From positions 1 through 36,681 of the forward strand of contig JAFYRK010000008.1 in NCBI GenBank assembly GCA_017559545.1: 36,681 bases of DNA, read 5' to 3'. The translations under genes were made by a program, and so were the position numbers. This document shows, one piece after another, positions 16,701 through 24,914 of this stretch (position 1 is its first letter; each line of letters opens with the position of its first letter). The notes under the pieces are model-generated. The model saw only the letters and a list, made by a program, of their open reading frames with translations, made no database searches and had not been told where the DNA came from. Source of the stretch: Bacteroidales bacterium. Lineage in GTDB: Bacteria; Bacteroidota; Bacteroidia; Bacteroidales; UBA932.

Positions 16701-19700
16701 TTACTTCTGAGCCTTCTTCTCTGCTCTCTTTGTAACGTCGTACATGATAGGAGTTGCGATGAAGATTGAAGCGTATGTACCGATGACGATACCGAGAATC
16801 AATGCAACTGCAAGACCTCTGATCACCTCACCACCGAAGATTGCAATCGCGAGCATAGTCACGAGAGTAGTGAGTGATGTATTCATTGTACGTGAGAGTG
16901 TGCTGTTGAGGGCTGCGTTCACGTTCTGCTTGAAGTCAGCCTTAGGATGCATCTCCTTGTACTCACGGATACGGTCAAAGATAACCACTGTATCGTTGAT
17001 AGCGTAACCGATGATGGTAAGGATGGCAGCGATAAAGGTCTGGTCAATATCAAGGCTGAATGGAAGGATTCCAGAGAAAAGTGAGAAGAATCCGATCACG
17101 ATAAGTGCAGTGTGTGTAAGACCTGCAACACCACCGAGACCCCAAGTCCAGCCCTTGAAACGGATTGCGATGTAACCGAAGATCACGATGAGAGCAAGGA
17201 TCACAGCGATGAATGCGTCTCTTGTGATGTCGTTCGCAATTGTAGGACCTACCTTGTCAGAACTTACGATACCGTTAGGGTTATCCTGAGTTGAAGTGAA
17301 CTCCTCTATTGCGAGTTCCTCAGCATAGAAGCCCTTGAGTGCCTCGTAGAGGATACCCTCAACTTCTGTATCAACCTCAGAAGCCTCGTTATCTACCTTA
17401 TAAGTAGTAGTGATCTTGATCTGGCTGTCACCACCGAACTGCTTAACCTCAGCAGCAGCGTTGTCTACAGTCTCGTCGTTTGAAGCCGCATTGTCGAATG
17501 CAGCGTTAACTGCAACGCGAACTGCCTCAACCTCAGCTGGCTGGTCGAATCTTACAACGTAAGTACGTCCACCTGTGAAATCAACACCGTAAGTGAAGCC
17601 CTTGATGCCGATAGAGAGGATAGAGATGAGGATAAGTGCGCCAGAAACGAAGTAAGCGATCTTCTTCTTACCGATGAAGTCTACATGTGTGTTCTGGAGG
17701 AAGTTTCTAGTGAACTTGTTGTCGAATGTCACGTTCTTGCCCTTCTCTACTCTGTCATCGAAGATAAGTCTTGTGATGAAGATTGAAGTCACCATTGAAG
17801 TGATGATACCGATGATGAGAGTAGTAGCGAAGCCCTGTACAGGACCTGAACCGAATACGAAGAGAACGAAACCGGTAAGGAGAGTAGTCACCTGACCGTC
17901 GATGATAGCTGAGTAAGCGTTTGAGTAACCGTCAGCGATAGCCTTGCTGAGGCCCTTGCCTGCGCGGAGTTCCTCCTTAACACGCTCATAGATGATCACG
18001 TTAGCGTCCACTGCCATACCGAGTGTCAGCACGAGACCGGCGATACCAGGGAGTGTGAGGACTGCACCGAATGAAACGAGGGTACCGAAGAGGAGAACCA
18101 CGTTGCAGAGGAGTGCGATGTCAGCTACGAGACCGGCACCAGCGTAGAAGAGTACCATGTAGATGAGCACGAGGATGAACGCAATCACGAATGAGATCAT
18201 ACCTGCGTTGATAGACTCAGCACCGAGTGATGGTCCTACAACCTGCTCCTGGATGATTGTTGCAGGTGCAGGGAGCTTACCTGACTTGAGGACGTTTGCA
18301 AGGTCCTCTGCCTCCTCGAGGCTGAACTTACCTGTGATCTGTGATGAACCGCCCTCGATCTTGCCGTTTACGTTTGGATATGAGTAAACCATGCCGTCGA
18401 GTACGATTGCGATCTGCTTTCCTACGTTGTCGCCAGTGAGTCTTGCCCAGATACCTGCGCCCTCACCGTTCATTGTCATGGAAACCTCAGGTGTACCTGC
18501 TGTAGTGCCGAACTGTACGCGTGCGTCAGTTACATAACCACCGTCGAGCGGAGCCTTGCCGTCAGCTGAGATAGCCTTGATGGCAACGAGCTCGTAGATA
18601 TTCTCTCCCATTGCAGAAGCGTGAACTGTCCACATTGGCTTGAACTCTGCTGGGAAGAGAGCCTTTACCTGCGGCATAGCGAGGTACTTGTTTACCTTTG
18701 CTGTATCTGAATAGTGAGCATATCCGATGCATGCGCTCTCGAACTGTGCAGGGGCAAGTGCGGCGTAGAGAGGGTTCTTCTTCATGAGCTCAGCCTCAGC
18801 TGCTTTCTGCTCAAGCTCTGCTGCGAGGAGTGAATCAGCCTCAGCAACAGGAGTTTCCTCTACTACAGTCTCGTCTACGAGAATCTCTGCAAGAAGAGCG
18901 TTAGCCTCATCGAGGTAGCTCTTTACCTCAGAGTAGTTGAATGTTGGCCAGAACTCGAGTGATGCAGTTCCCTGGAGGAGCTTTCTGACACGCTCAGGCT
19001 CCTTTACACCTGGGAGCTCAACGAGGATACGTCCGCTGTTACCAAGCTTCTGGATGTTTGGCTGTGTTACACCGAAACGGTCGATACGGTTTCTGAGTAC
19101 GTTGAATGAGTTAGCGATTGCGCTCTCTGACTCTGCTCTGATAACCTCGATTACCTCAGCGTCGGTTGACTCAGGTCCGATCTTGCCTACCATGTCGATA
19201 GTACCGAACACGTGTGCGAGTGGAAGGCCGTTTGAGGTCTGCTTCCAAGCCTCTGCGAAGAGTGTTATGAAGTCCTCTCTTGAGTCCTTCTGGTTCTCCT
19301 TGGCAAGCGCGATAGCGTTGTTGAACTCAGCGCTCTGGTTGTTCTTCGAGAGAGCTCTTACAAGGTCCTCAAGCTGTACCTGAAGCATTACGTTCATACC
19401 ACCCTTGAGGTCAAGACCGAGGTTGATAGACTTAGCCTGTACTTCCTTGTAAGTGTATCCGAAATAGATCTTCTCGGATGAAATCGAGTCGATGTACATT
19501 CTGTTAGCGACCTTCTTTACAGAGTCGATGTAGAATGCCTTATCGACGTCAGCTACCTTGCTGAAAGCAGCTGAATTCTCTGCAGCGACAGCCTTCGCCT
19601 CTGCATACTTCTCTGCTTTGTTCTCCTGCACACTGTTTACGAGTGTGAAGGAAAGCTGCCAGAGAGAAGCGAGCATGAGAAGGATCGCTACAAGTCTGAT

Positions 19701-19718
19701 TGCACCTTTACTTTGCAT
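16701..19718 (-). CDS. secDF: Protein translocase SecDF (fused SecD-SecF)
   Basis: This membrane protein uses the proton gradient to aid Sec-dependent export. SecD and SecF are fused in one 1005-residue chain, as is usual in Bacteroidota. The SecD half has an N-terminal membrane helix, the GLDLKGGMNVMLQV motif, a large periplasmic domain with an acidic Ala/Glu-rich insert (about residues 280-310), and VLTLGMAVDANVIIYERVKEE. The SecF half starts near residue 670 and has YGVDFTGGRTYVVRF and IGYAINDTVVIFDRIREY. It is monocistronic, with a strong terminator. Confidence 0.97.
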   Translation of the reverse strand: MQSKGAIRLVAILLMLASLWQLSFTLVNSVQENKAEKYAEAKAVAAENSAAFSKVADVDKAFYIDSVKKVANRMYIDSISSEKIYFGYTYKEVQAKSINLGLDLKGGMNVMLQVQLEDLVRALSKNNQSAEFNNAIALAKENQKDSREDFITLFAEAWKQTSNGLPLAHVFGTIDMVGKIGPESTDAEVIEVIRAESESAIANSFNVLRNRIDRFGVTQPNIQKLGNSGRILVELPGVKEPERVRKLLQGTASLEFWPTFNYSEVKSYLDEANALLAEILVDETVVEETPVAEADSLLAAELEQKAAEAELMKKNPLYAALAPAQFESACIGYAHYSDTAKVNKYLAMPQVKALFPAEFKPMWTVHASAMGENIYELVAIKAISADGKAPLDGGYVTDARVQFGTTAGTPEVSMTMNGEGAGIWARLTGDNVGKQIAIVLDGMVYSYPNVNGKIEGGSSQITGKFSLEEAEDLANVLKSGKLPAPATIIQEQVVGPSLGAESINAGMISFVIAFILVLIYMVLFYAGAGLVADIALLCNVVLLFGTLVSFGAVLTLPGIAGLVLTLGMAVDANVIIYERVKEELRAGKGLSKAIADGYSNAYSAIIDGQVTTLLTGFVLFVFGSGPVQGFATTLIIGIITSMVTSIFITRLIFDDRVEKGKNVTFDNKFTRNFLQNTHVDFIGKKKIAYFVSGALILISILSIGIKGFTYGVDFTGGRTYVVRFDQPAEVEAVRVAVNAAFDNAASNDETVDNAAAEVKQFGGDSQIKITTTYKVDNEASEVDTEVEGILYEALKGFYAEELAIEEFTSTQDNPNGIVSSDKVGPTIANDITRDAFIAVILALIVIFGYIAIRFKGWTWGLGGVAGLTHTALIVIGFFSLFSGILPFSLDIDQTFIAAILTIIGYAINDTVVIFDRIREYKEMHPKADFKQNVNAALNSTLSRTMNTSLTTLVTMLAIAIFGGEVIRGLAVALILGIVIGTYASIFIATPIMYDVTKRAEKKAQK

Positions 19719-19775
19719 AATGTTTTTATAGTTTTGTTGTTATTTGTTGCTGTATAAGAACCGCAAAATAGGGTG

Positions 19776-19783
19776 CAAATTTA
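19776..19783 (-). promoter_or_regulatory. Candidate -7 element for secDF
   Basis: The minus strand reads TAAATTTG, a TAnnTTTG match 57 bases upstream of the secDF ATG. The -33 TTG is not at the usual distance. Confidence 0.35.
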
Positions 19784-19845
19784 AGATTTTTTTCTTACAA
19801 ATAAAGAAACTGGCATGTTTTCTCCTCTTATAATGTAATTTTTTA

Positions 19846-19853
19846 TAATTTTG
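19846..19853 (+). promoter_or_regulatory. Candidate -7 element for the SPOR-nfeD-floA operon
   Basis: TAATTTTG matches TAnnTTTG but ends only 4 bases before the ATG at 19858. Transcription would then start at or next to the start codon, so the message would be leaderless or would use the second Met at 19864. No clear -33 element is seen. Confidence 0.4.
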
Positions 19854-19857
19854 TAAG

Positions 19858-21726
19858 ATGAAAATGGGAAAGCGTATATTCTTTTTAGCTGTTCTGGTAT
19901 TGCTTTCCGGACATTTTGCCAGTGCTCAGACCGACTCTCTGGTGCGATATGGAGAAGCTCTACACAGGGCTTATAACTTTGAAGAAGCGAGTGCAGTATT
20001 TCTGCAATTACTTGATTCTTTGGACGTAGTGGAGGATTCTGTAATGGTGAAGGATGTCCGGGAAAGGTTTCGTATGTCTGAGAACGGAAAGAATATGTCC
20101 CGTTTCGTTCAGGTACCTCACCCAGTAGGTAAAAAGCGTCTGCTCCAAGAAGAATGCTTCCTGGTTTATCCTCTTGAGGATCGCAGCTGGAGAGCCTTGC
20201 CTAATGTTCTGGATGCAGATAATAGTCATGAGTTCGCTAAGGGTCTATATGCGCCCGACTGGAACGATGTCCTTTATTATTCCGCAGAGGGGCCATCCGG
20301 CACCAGGGACATCATGATGACTATGTTGGACGACACCGTATGGACTGTGCCGGTTCCGGTTGAAGAACTTTCTGACCCATCCGCCGATGAAATCTACCCC
20401 ATCCTTTCTCCTGACGGCAAGACGATGTTCTTCGCTTCCAATGGACTTTACGGAGTAGGTGGTTATGACCTTTACAAGTCGGTATGGGACGAGCAGCGCA
20501 AGAGGTGGTCTGCTCCGCAGAATATGGGATTTCCATACTCTTCTCCTGCCGATGATTTCCTTTATGTGGAGTCGGAGGATGGCGATTATGTTCTGTTTGC
20601 CTCAAACAGAGAGTGCAGTAACGATAGTGTATATGTCTATGCGATAAGATATGAGTCTTTTCCTGTTCATGCTCCGATGACCGATCCCTTTGATCTTCAG
20701 GAACTTTCGCTGGTAAATCCTCCGCTCGCGGATGTCAAGCAGGAGCCCGTGGCTGATATTCCAGATAACGAGCTTACTATCAAGTATATGGCTAAGATGG
20801 ACGAGGTTCGTGTCTTGCGTGATTCAATTGCATCAACATCTAACGACCTGGAGACACTACGAAACGAATATGTCTTTGGAAATGACCCTGCCGAGAGGGC
20901 CCGTCTTACCAATGAGATTCTTCAGCTTGAGACCAAGATACCGTCGCTTCAGCGCGCTCTTGACAAGGCGAGCTCCGAACTTGGGGCCATAGAGATGGAG
21001 TTTCTCAAGGAGGGAATCTTCCTGAACATGGACATGCAGAAGGATGACGAAAGCCCCGTTGCAGATATGCCTGAATATGATTTCAGGATCAGGTCTATGG
21101 GTGATCCTTTGGCTATTATGGTTCTGGTGCCCGAAGTGAAGTTTGATTATACCTTCAGGATAGAACCGGAGGCCGTGTTTGCTGAGGATCAAAGTATCCC
21201 TGCTGACGGTATCGTATATCAGGTACAGCTGTTCAGTGGCGGACGCAAGGCGACAGTCTCAGAACTTAAGGGCCTGACTCCGATATACGAACATCGTACA
21301 CCATCTGGCATGTACACATATAGAGCCGGATTGTTCAGGGCATATCAGGAGGCGGTGTCAGCTGCCGAGCAGATCAGGCGCAGAGGTTTCAGGGATGCCT
21401 ATATTACTGCATTCATTGACGGTAAGGATGTGTCGGTAGTATCGGCAAGAACCGAGGAGGCTCGAAGAAATAATCAGGTGATTCTCTATGAGGTAAGAAT
21501 CATTCCAGAATCAGGCGAACTTGAGCCGGGAGTTGTTGAAGGAATGGTGCGTCTTGCCATGGGTAAGGATATCGCCAGAATCGAGGCCGAGGACGGTACA
21601 TTGGTCTTCAGTGTAGGGCCGTTTGACAACAAGGACAAGGCAGAGGAACTTGCCGCATATGTGCGCAGTAAGATTGTCGGCAAGGTAACATGCGAAATGC
21701 TTGGAAACGAGCTGGATGTAGACTAG
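19858..21726 (+). CDS. Exported propeller/SPOR-like envelope protein
   Basis: This 622-residue exported protein has a signal peptide (MKMGKRIFFLAVLVLLSGHFASAQ). The N-terminal part resembles a TPR start (YNFEEASAVFLQLLDSL). PD40/WD40-like propeller motifs follow near residues 180-265 (ILSPDGKTMFFASN, VGGYDLYKS, DDFLYVESEDGDYVLFASN). A coiled coil covers about 320-385. Two SPOR-like segments occur near the C-terminus: VYQVQLFSGGRKA with GMYTYRAGLFRAYQEA, and VFSVGPFDNKDKAEELA. PD40 plus peptidoglycan-linked domains are common in Bacteroidota envelope proteins. The gene leads the nfeD-floA operon with a 14-base gap. Its exact role is unknown. Confidence 0.8.
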   Translation: MKMGKRIFFLAVLVLLSGHFASAQTDSLVRYGEALHRAYNFEEASAVFLQLLDSLDVVEDSVMVKDVRERFRMSENGKNMSRFVQVPHPVGKKRLLQEECFLVYPLEDRSWRALPNVLDADNSHEFAKGLYAPDWNDVLYYSAEGPSGTRDIMMTMLDDTVWTVPVPVEELSDPSADEIYPILSPDGKTMFFASNGLYGVGGYDLYKSVWDEQRKRWSAPQNMGFPYSSPADDFLYVESEDGDYVLFASNRECSNDSVYVYAIRYESFPVHAPMTDPFDLQELSLVNPPLADVKQEPVADIPDNELTIKYMAKMDEVRVLRDSIASTSNDLETLRNEYVFGNDPAERARLTNEILQLETKIPSLQRALDKASSELGAIEMEFLKEGIFLNMDMQKDDESPVADMPEYDFRIRSMGDPLAIMVLVPEVKFDYTFRIEPEAVFAEDQSIPADGIVYQVQLFSGGRKATVSELKGLTPIYEHRTPSGMYTYRAGLFRAYQEAVSAAEQIRRRGFRDAYITAFIDGKDVSVVSARTEEARRNNQVILYEVRIIPESGELEPGVVEGMVRLAMGKDIARIEAEDGTLVFSVGPFDNKDKAEELAAYVRSKIVGKVTCEMLGNELDVD

Positions 21727-21740
21727 AATTCAAACAAGAT

Positions 21741-22214
21741 ATGGGTATTGTCATTTCTTTGATAATCATAGGGCTCCTGTTAGTCTTTGCAGAGGTTCTG
21801 ATCATTCCGGGAGTCGGTGTTGCTGGCATTCTCGGAATAGCCGCCATGGCCGGTTCATGTGTATATGCATTCATGGAGATGAGCCAGACAGCTGGTATCA
21901 TTGTTACAGCTGTCAACGCCGTGCTTCTTGTTCTCATTACTGTCTGGGTGCTGAGGGCAAAGACTTGGCAGAGGCTCGCTCTTCAGACCAACATCGACTC
22001 AAAGGCCATCGTTCCGGAGGCAGATGTTGTTCCCGGCACCATCGGTATTACTGTCACGAGGCTTGCTCCTATGGGTACAGCCCGTTTCGGAGACCTCAGG
22101 CTGGAGGTGACTGCCAGAGAGGGAATCATCGATCCGGGTGTCGAGGTTGAGGTAGTGGAGGTTGACGGCATCAAGGTGTATGTTGCCGCTTTAACTTCAA
22201 ATGTAATTGAGTAA
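21741..22214 (+). CDS. NfeD family membrane protein
   Basis: NfeD proteins are partners of flotillin/stomatin-type proteins in membrane organisation. The start MGIVISLIIIGLLLVF (21741) is chosen over an upstream Met inside the preceding gene; it gives 157 residues. Two to three hydrophobic helices occupy about residues 1-75, and the C-terminal OB-fold domain shows PGTIGITVTRLAPMGTARFG and DPGVEVEVVEVDGIKVYV. This is the short NfeD form, without an N-terminal ClpP-like protease. The adjacent floA confirms the pairing. Confidence 0.9.
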   Translation: MGIVISLIIIGLLLVFAEVLIIPGVGVAGILGIAAMAGSCVYAFMEMSQTAGIIVTAVNAVLLVLITVWVLRAKTWQRLALQTNIDSKAIVPEADVVPGTIGITVTRLAPMGTARFGDLRLEVTAREGIIDPGVEVEVVEVDGIKVYVAALTSNVIE

Positions 22215-22233
22215 TCTAACTAAACAATAAATT

Positions 22234-23184
22234 ATGGACGCAATGATTGTTATTTGGATCGCCGTCGCTATTGTCGGCTTGGTGATCTTCCTCTGGTTCT
22301 TCCCTGTTACCCTGTGGTTCCAGGCATTGATTTCCGGAGTTCGTATTTCGCTTATCCAGCTCGTTCTCATGCGCTGGAGAGGAGTTTCTCCTAACACCAT
22401 CGTAATGGCTATGGTGACTGGTACAAAAGCAGGTCTTACCCTTTATGCCAATGAGCTTGAAGCGCATTATCTTGCTAAGGGAGATGTCCCTAAGGTGGTA
22501 AATGCTCTCATTTCTGCAGACAAGGCTAACATCTCACTTGACTTCAAGATGGCTGCAGCAATCGATCTTGCAGGTCGTGACGTTTTTGAGGCTGTTCAGA
22601 TGTCAGTAAACCCTAAGGTGATCAACACTCCTCCTGTGACTGCAGTGGCTAAGGACGGTATTCAGCTCATAGCTAAGGCTCGTGTGACAGTACGCGCTAA
22701 CATCAAGCAGCTCGTCGGAGGTGCTGGTGAGGAGACAGTTCTTGCACGAGTAGGTGAGGGTATCGTATCATCAATCGGTTCAGCCGAGAGCCATAAGCTT
22801 GTTCTTGAGAATCCTGACAGTATCTCTAAGGTCGTTCTCAACAAGGGACTTGATGCAGGAACAGCATTCGAGATCCTCTCTATCGACATTGCTGATATCG
22901 ACATCGGAAAGAACATCGGTGCAGTCCTCCAGATGGACCAGGCAGAGGCAGACAAGAACATCGCACAGGCCCGTGCAGAGGAGCGCCGCGCAATGGCAGT
23001 TGCTCTCGAGCAGGAAATGAAGGCAAAGGCACAGGAGGCACGCGCAAGAGTTATCGAGGCCGAGGCTGAAGTTCCACTTGCAATGGCAGAGGCATTCCGC
23101 AGCGGCAACCTCGGCATCATGGACTACTACAGGATGAGGAACATGCAGGCCGATACAACTATGCGTGAGAATATTGCTAAGTAG
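22234..23184 (+). CDS. floA: Flotillin-like protein FloA
   Basis: FloA is a membrane scaffold of the SPFH/flotillin type that forms membrane microdomain-like assemblies. The 316 residues match the YqfA/FloA family. An N-terminal membrane segment (about 4-27) is followed by [21 protein letters not shown], the SPFH region with [39 protein letters not shown], and an Ala/Glu-rich coiled coil ([19 protein letters not shown]) of the flotillin type. It is last in the operon, before a strong terminator. Confidence 0.94.
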   Translation: MDAMIVIWIAVAIVGLVIFLWFFPVTLWFQALISGVRISLIQLVLMRWRGVSPNTIVMAMVTGTKAGLTLYANELEAHYLAKGDVPKVVNALISADKANISLDFKMAAAIDLAGRDVFEAVQMSVNPKVINTPPVTAVAKDGIQLIAKARVTVRANIKQLVGGAGEETVLARVGEGIVSSIGSAESHKLVLENPDSISKVVLNKGLDAGTAFEILSIDIADIDIGKNIGAVLQMDQAEADKNIAQARAEERRAMAVALEQEMKAKAQEARARVIEAEAEVPLAMAEAFRSGNLGIMDYYRMRNMQADTTMRENIAK

Positions 23185-23230
23185 TGCGCTGTATCACCTA
23201 AAATATTAAAAATCAGCAGTTTATTATTGT

Positions 23231-23262
23231 GAGGGTCGGAAAATTCTCCGACCCTCGTTTGT
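23231..23262 (+). terminator. Rho-independent terminator of the floA operon
   Basis: A perfect 10-bp stem, GAGGGTCGGA (23231-23240) with TCCGACCCTC (23247-23256), loop AAATTC, is followed by GTTTGTTT. Its core closely resembles the hairpin at 24422-24467 on the other side of the transposase gene. Confidence 0.85.
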
Positions 23263-23306
23263 TTAACTTGTTGGTTCTGAGGTTTTTATCTGAACCAGAT
23301 AGTTTA

Positions 23307-24242
23307 CTACTTTGGTTCTTTCGGAACCTTAGTCTTTTTCTTTATAGGGATTTGCAGGAATTTTCTAATCTGTGTGCTTGATGCGGATGTCTTTTGCTTA
23401 AGAATTCCCGTCAGTTGCACCTTCATTCCAGTATCCATTGTCAACACAGACCTGCAGTCAGCAATATTCATATTGTTCAGGCATGAAATGATTTCCCTAT
23501 AAGGAACATCAGTCTTTCCGTAGTGATTTTCCTTGATTTCATGTTCACTGCCTGTATTCGAATTGATTGCAATGACCATGTCTTCATATGACTTATAATA
23601 CTTGCAGACCATTTCTGTGTCAAACGGAAAAAACACTTCAAGTATGTATTGGGTCAATATTCTCTTTTCGTGCTTAGAAAGGTCTTTATATAGATAGTCC
23701 AGAAGAGTGTATTTTAGGTAATACCCTTTGTTGAAATTGTCTTTTACCATTTTCATAGACCTTTTCAGTTTTCTGCTCCTTTTCATTGTTGTGCTGACAG
23801 GGGTATATTCCGGGCAATAGAGACGCAGAAAGTTCCATGTATAATCCTCCGCTTTTGTGCATAGCTGCTTTTCGACAGGATTATTGAAAAGGTATGCTAT
23901 AGCGGACCTGATCTTTTTCCACTCCATCTTGACCGCACTGCCATATGCTTTCTTGAAAAGCGGTCCGCTTCTTCCTGTGTGTAGATTGAATTCACGTACG
24001 AACACTGATGTGTATGCAGATATAAATCTGCTCAGCATCTCAAGGTTGCTGCATGATGCAAGCAGGTGCGTATGATCAATCATCAGACACATGGCCAACA
24101 GGTTTATCCCAAACTTTTTAGCATAAACCGACACAATCGTGTAGAATAGGATGAAATCTTCAAGACAATAGAAAACATTATAACCGGATATGGTTCTTTG
24201 ATAAATGTGCATAATGCCATCTTCGTTAAACTTCCTTTTCAT
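23307..24242 (-). CDS. REP-associated-type tyrosine (Y1/HUH) transposase
   Basis: The 311-residue protein belongs to the Y1 transposase superfamily. The HUH metal motif is in MIDHTHLLAS (His57, His59). The RAYT-like sequence FVREFNLHTGRSGPLFKKAYGS follows, then AYLFNNPVEKQLCTKAEDYTWN, where Tyr117 is the probable nucleophile. A basic C-terminal extension (residues 160-311) is longer than in minimal RAYTs. These enzymes nick and join single-stranded DNA at hairpins and are linked to REP palindromes. It is a lone gene flanked by two hairpins with the core GGGTCGGA/G, which could be its substrates. All motifs are intact, so it is probably active or recently so. Confidence 0.88.
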   Translation of the reverse strand: MKRKFNEDGIMHIYQRTISGYNVFYCLEDFILFYTIVSVYAKKFGINLLAMCLMIDHTHLLASCSNLEMLSRFISAYTSVFVREFNLHTGRSGPLFKKAYGSAVKMEWKKIRSAIAYLFNNPVEKQLCTKAEDYTWNFLRLYCPEYTPVSTTMKRSRKLKRSMKMVKDNFNKGYYLKYTLLDYLYKDLSKHEKRILTQYILEVFFPFDTEMVCKYYKSYEDMVIAINSNTGSEHEIKENHYGKTDVPYREIISCLNNMNIADCRSVLTMDTGMKVQLTGILKQKTSASSTQIRKFLQIPIKKKTKVPKEPK

Positions 24243-24259
24243 ACGTTCGTTTTTTCATG

Positions 24260-24267
24260 CAAAACTA
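24260..24267 (-). promoter_or_regulatory. Candidate -7 element for the transposase gene
   Basis: The minus strand reads TAGTTTTG, a TAnnTTTG match 17 bases upstream of the ATG. No TTG is at the -33 distance. The rest of 24268-24421 is AT-rich and shows no gene. Confidence 0.4.
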
Positions 24268-24421
24268 TCAATCCTGGCATAAATCAGTTTAAGAAAAAGA
24301 AAAATGTGACGGAGGTCGCGATTTATGTGGTCAAACACTGGAATTTTAAAATTCGTAAAAAGCACAAATTCATATTTTTTATTTATTTTTATGATCACTT
24401 ATAGTCTTGATACTAAAAGAG

Positions 24422-24467
24422 TTACATCTATAAGGGTCGGAGAATTTTTCGACCCTTATAGATGTAA
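24422..24467. repeat. 18-bp perfect inverted repeat downstream of the floA-transposase region
   Basis: TTACATCTATAAGGGTCG (24422-24439) is exactly complementary to 24450-24467, with a 10-nt loop. The apex (GGGTCGGAGAATTTTTCGACCC) closely matches the floA terminator apex (GGGTCGGAAAATTCTCCGACCC). No gene ends nearby on either strand: the transposase starts at 24242 and the tRNA begins at 24624. This is more likely a REP-like element or structured RNA than a simple terminator. Confidence 0.7.
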
Positions 24468-24563
24468 AATGTTGATTATCAAGATGTTTGGTGAGTAGAG
24501 TATTAACACCGCAATCGTACGTACTCTATAAATCAGTGACTGCTGAAAATAAAGAGCAAAAAG

Positions 24564-24593
24564 TTGCAAAACAATAAATTATTTGTATCTTTG
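24564..24593 (+). promoter_or_regulatory. Promoter of tRNA-Ser
   Basis: TTG (24564-24566), a 19-nt spacer and TATCTTTG (24586-24593) match the Bacteroidota consensus. It lies 30 bases upstream of the tRNA 5' end. Confidence 0.8.
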
Positions 24594-24623
24594 CAGTCCT
24601 GTTCTAGAGAATAGGCAGTTTCA

Positions 24624-24711
24624 GGTGAGATGGGTGAGTGGCTGAAACCACCAGTTTGCTAAACTGACGTACGGGATTACTGTACCGGGGGTTCGAATCC
24701 CCCTCTCACCG
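24624..24711 (+). tRNA. tRNA-Ser(GCT)
   Basis: The 88-nt gene folds as a class II tRNA. The acceptor stem is GGTGAGA (24624-24630) with TCTCACC (24704-24710). The anticodon GCT is at 24658-24660 in the loop TTGCTAA. A long variable arm closes with GTAC/GTAC, and the T arm is GGGGG-TTCGAAT-CCCCC. The discriminator base is G, as in tRNA-Ser. CCA is not encoded. Codons read are AGC and AGU. Confidence 0.95.
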
Positions 24712-24825
24712 CAGAAAAAGGAAGTCGCAAGGCTTCCTTTTTTGTATTTAGGGGGGGGTGAGAACCCTAGGGTTCGTAATCGACGAAGTCGCTGAGCTTT
24801 AGCGAAGAATCCCCCTCTCACCGCA
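24695..24825 (+). repeat. Direct repeat of the tRNA-Ser 3' end (att-like) with tRNA remnant
   Basis: The 19-mer GAATCCCCCTCTCACCGCA occurs at 24695-24713 (the end of the tRNA) and again at 24807-24825, 112 bp apart. The segment 24757-24823 also begins GGTGAGA and ends TCTCACC, so it can form a tRNA-like acceptor stem but lacks a tRNA body. A third fragment, GGTTCGAATC, matching the T arm, lies at 24901-24910. This fits attL/attR scars of one or more elements inserted at the tRNA, or a partial tRNA duplication. Confidence 0.7.
24715..24743 (+). terminator. Terminator of tRNA-Ser
   Basis: AAAAAGGAAG (24715-24724) pairs with CTTCCTTTTT (24733-24742) and is followed by more T. It lies 3 bases after the tRNA. 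Confidence 0.85.
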
Positions 24826-24861
24826 AAAACGGCACTACAAATAGTTGTAGTGCCGTTTTTG
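24824..24861. terminator. Bidirectional terminator ending the accessory operon
   Basis: A 17-bp perfect stem (24824-24840 with 24845-24861, core CGGCACTACAA/TTGTAGTGCCG) has a 4-nt loop and A/T tracts on both sides. On the minus strand it ends the channel-containing operon, about 50 bases after the stop at 24915. Confidence 0.9.
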
Positions 24862-24914
24862 TGTTTGGTGCCACAAAATGTGTGACAAAATTCCGTTACA
24901 GGTTCGAATCAAGA

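Noticed and set aside
24341-24354. 14-bp palindrome GAATTTTAAAATTC
   Set aside because: It is in a very AT-rich gap where such palindromes are expected by chance, with no link to a gene.
24198-24404. Plus-strand ORF (68 codons) rich in Phe and Lys
   Set aside because: It starts inside the transposase gene on the other strand and has the composition of translated AT-rich noncoding DNA.
24621-24821. A 66-codon minus-strand ORF with a GERGIRTPG sequence
   Set aside because: It is antisense to tRNA-Ser; this peptide is a well-known false translation of tRNA-Ser/Leu genes.
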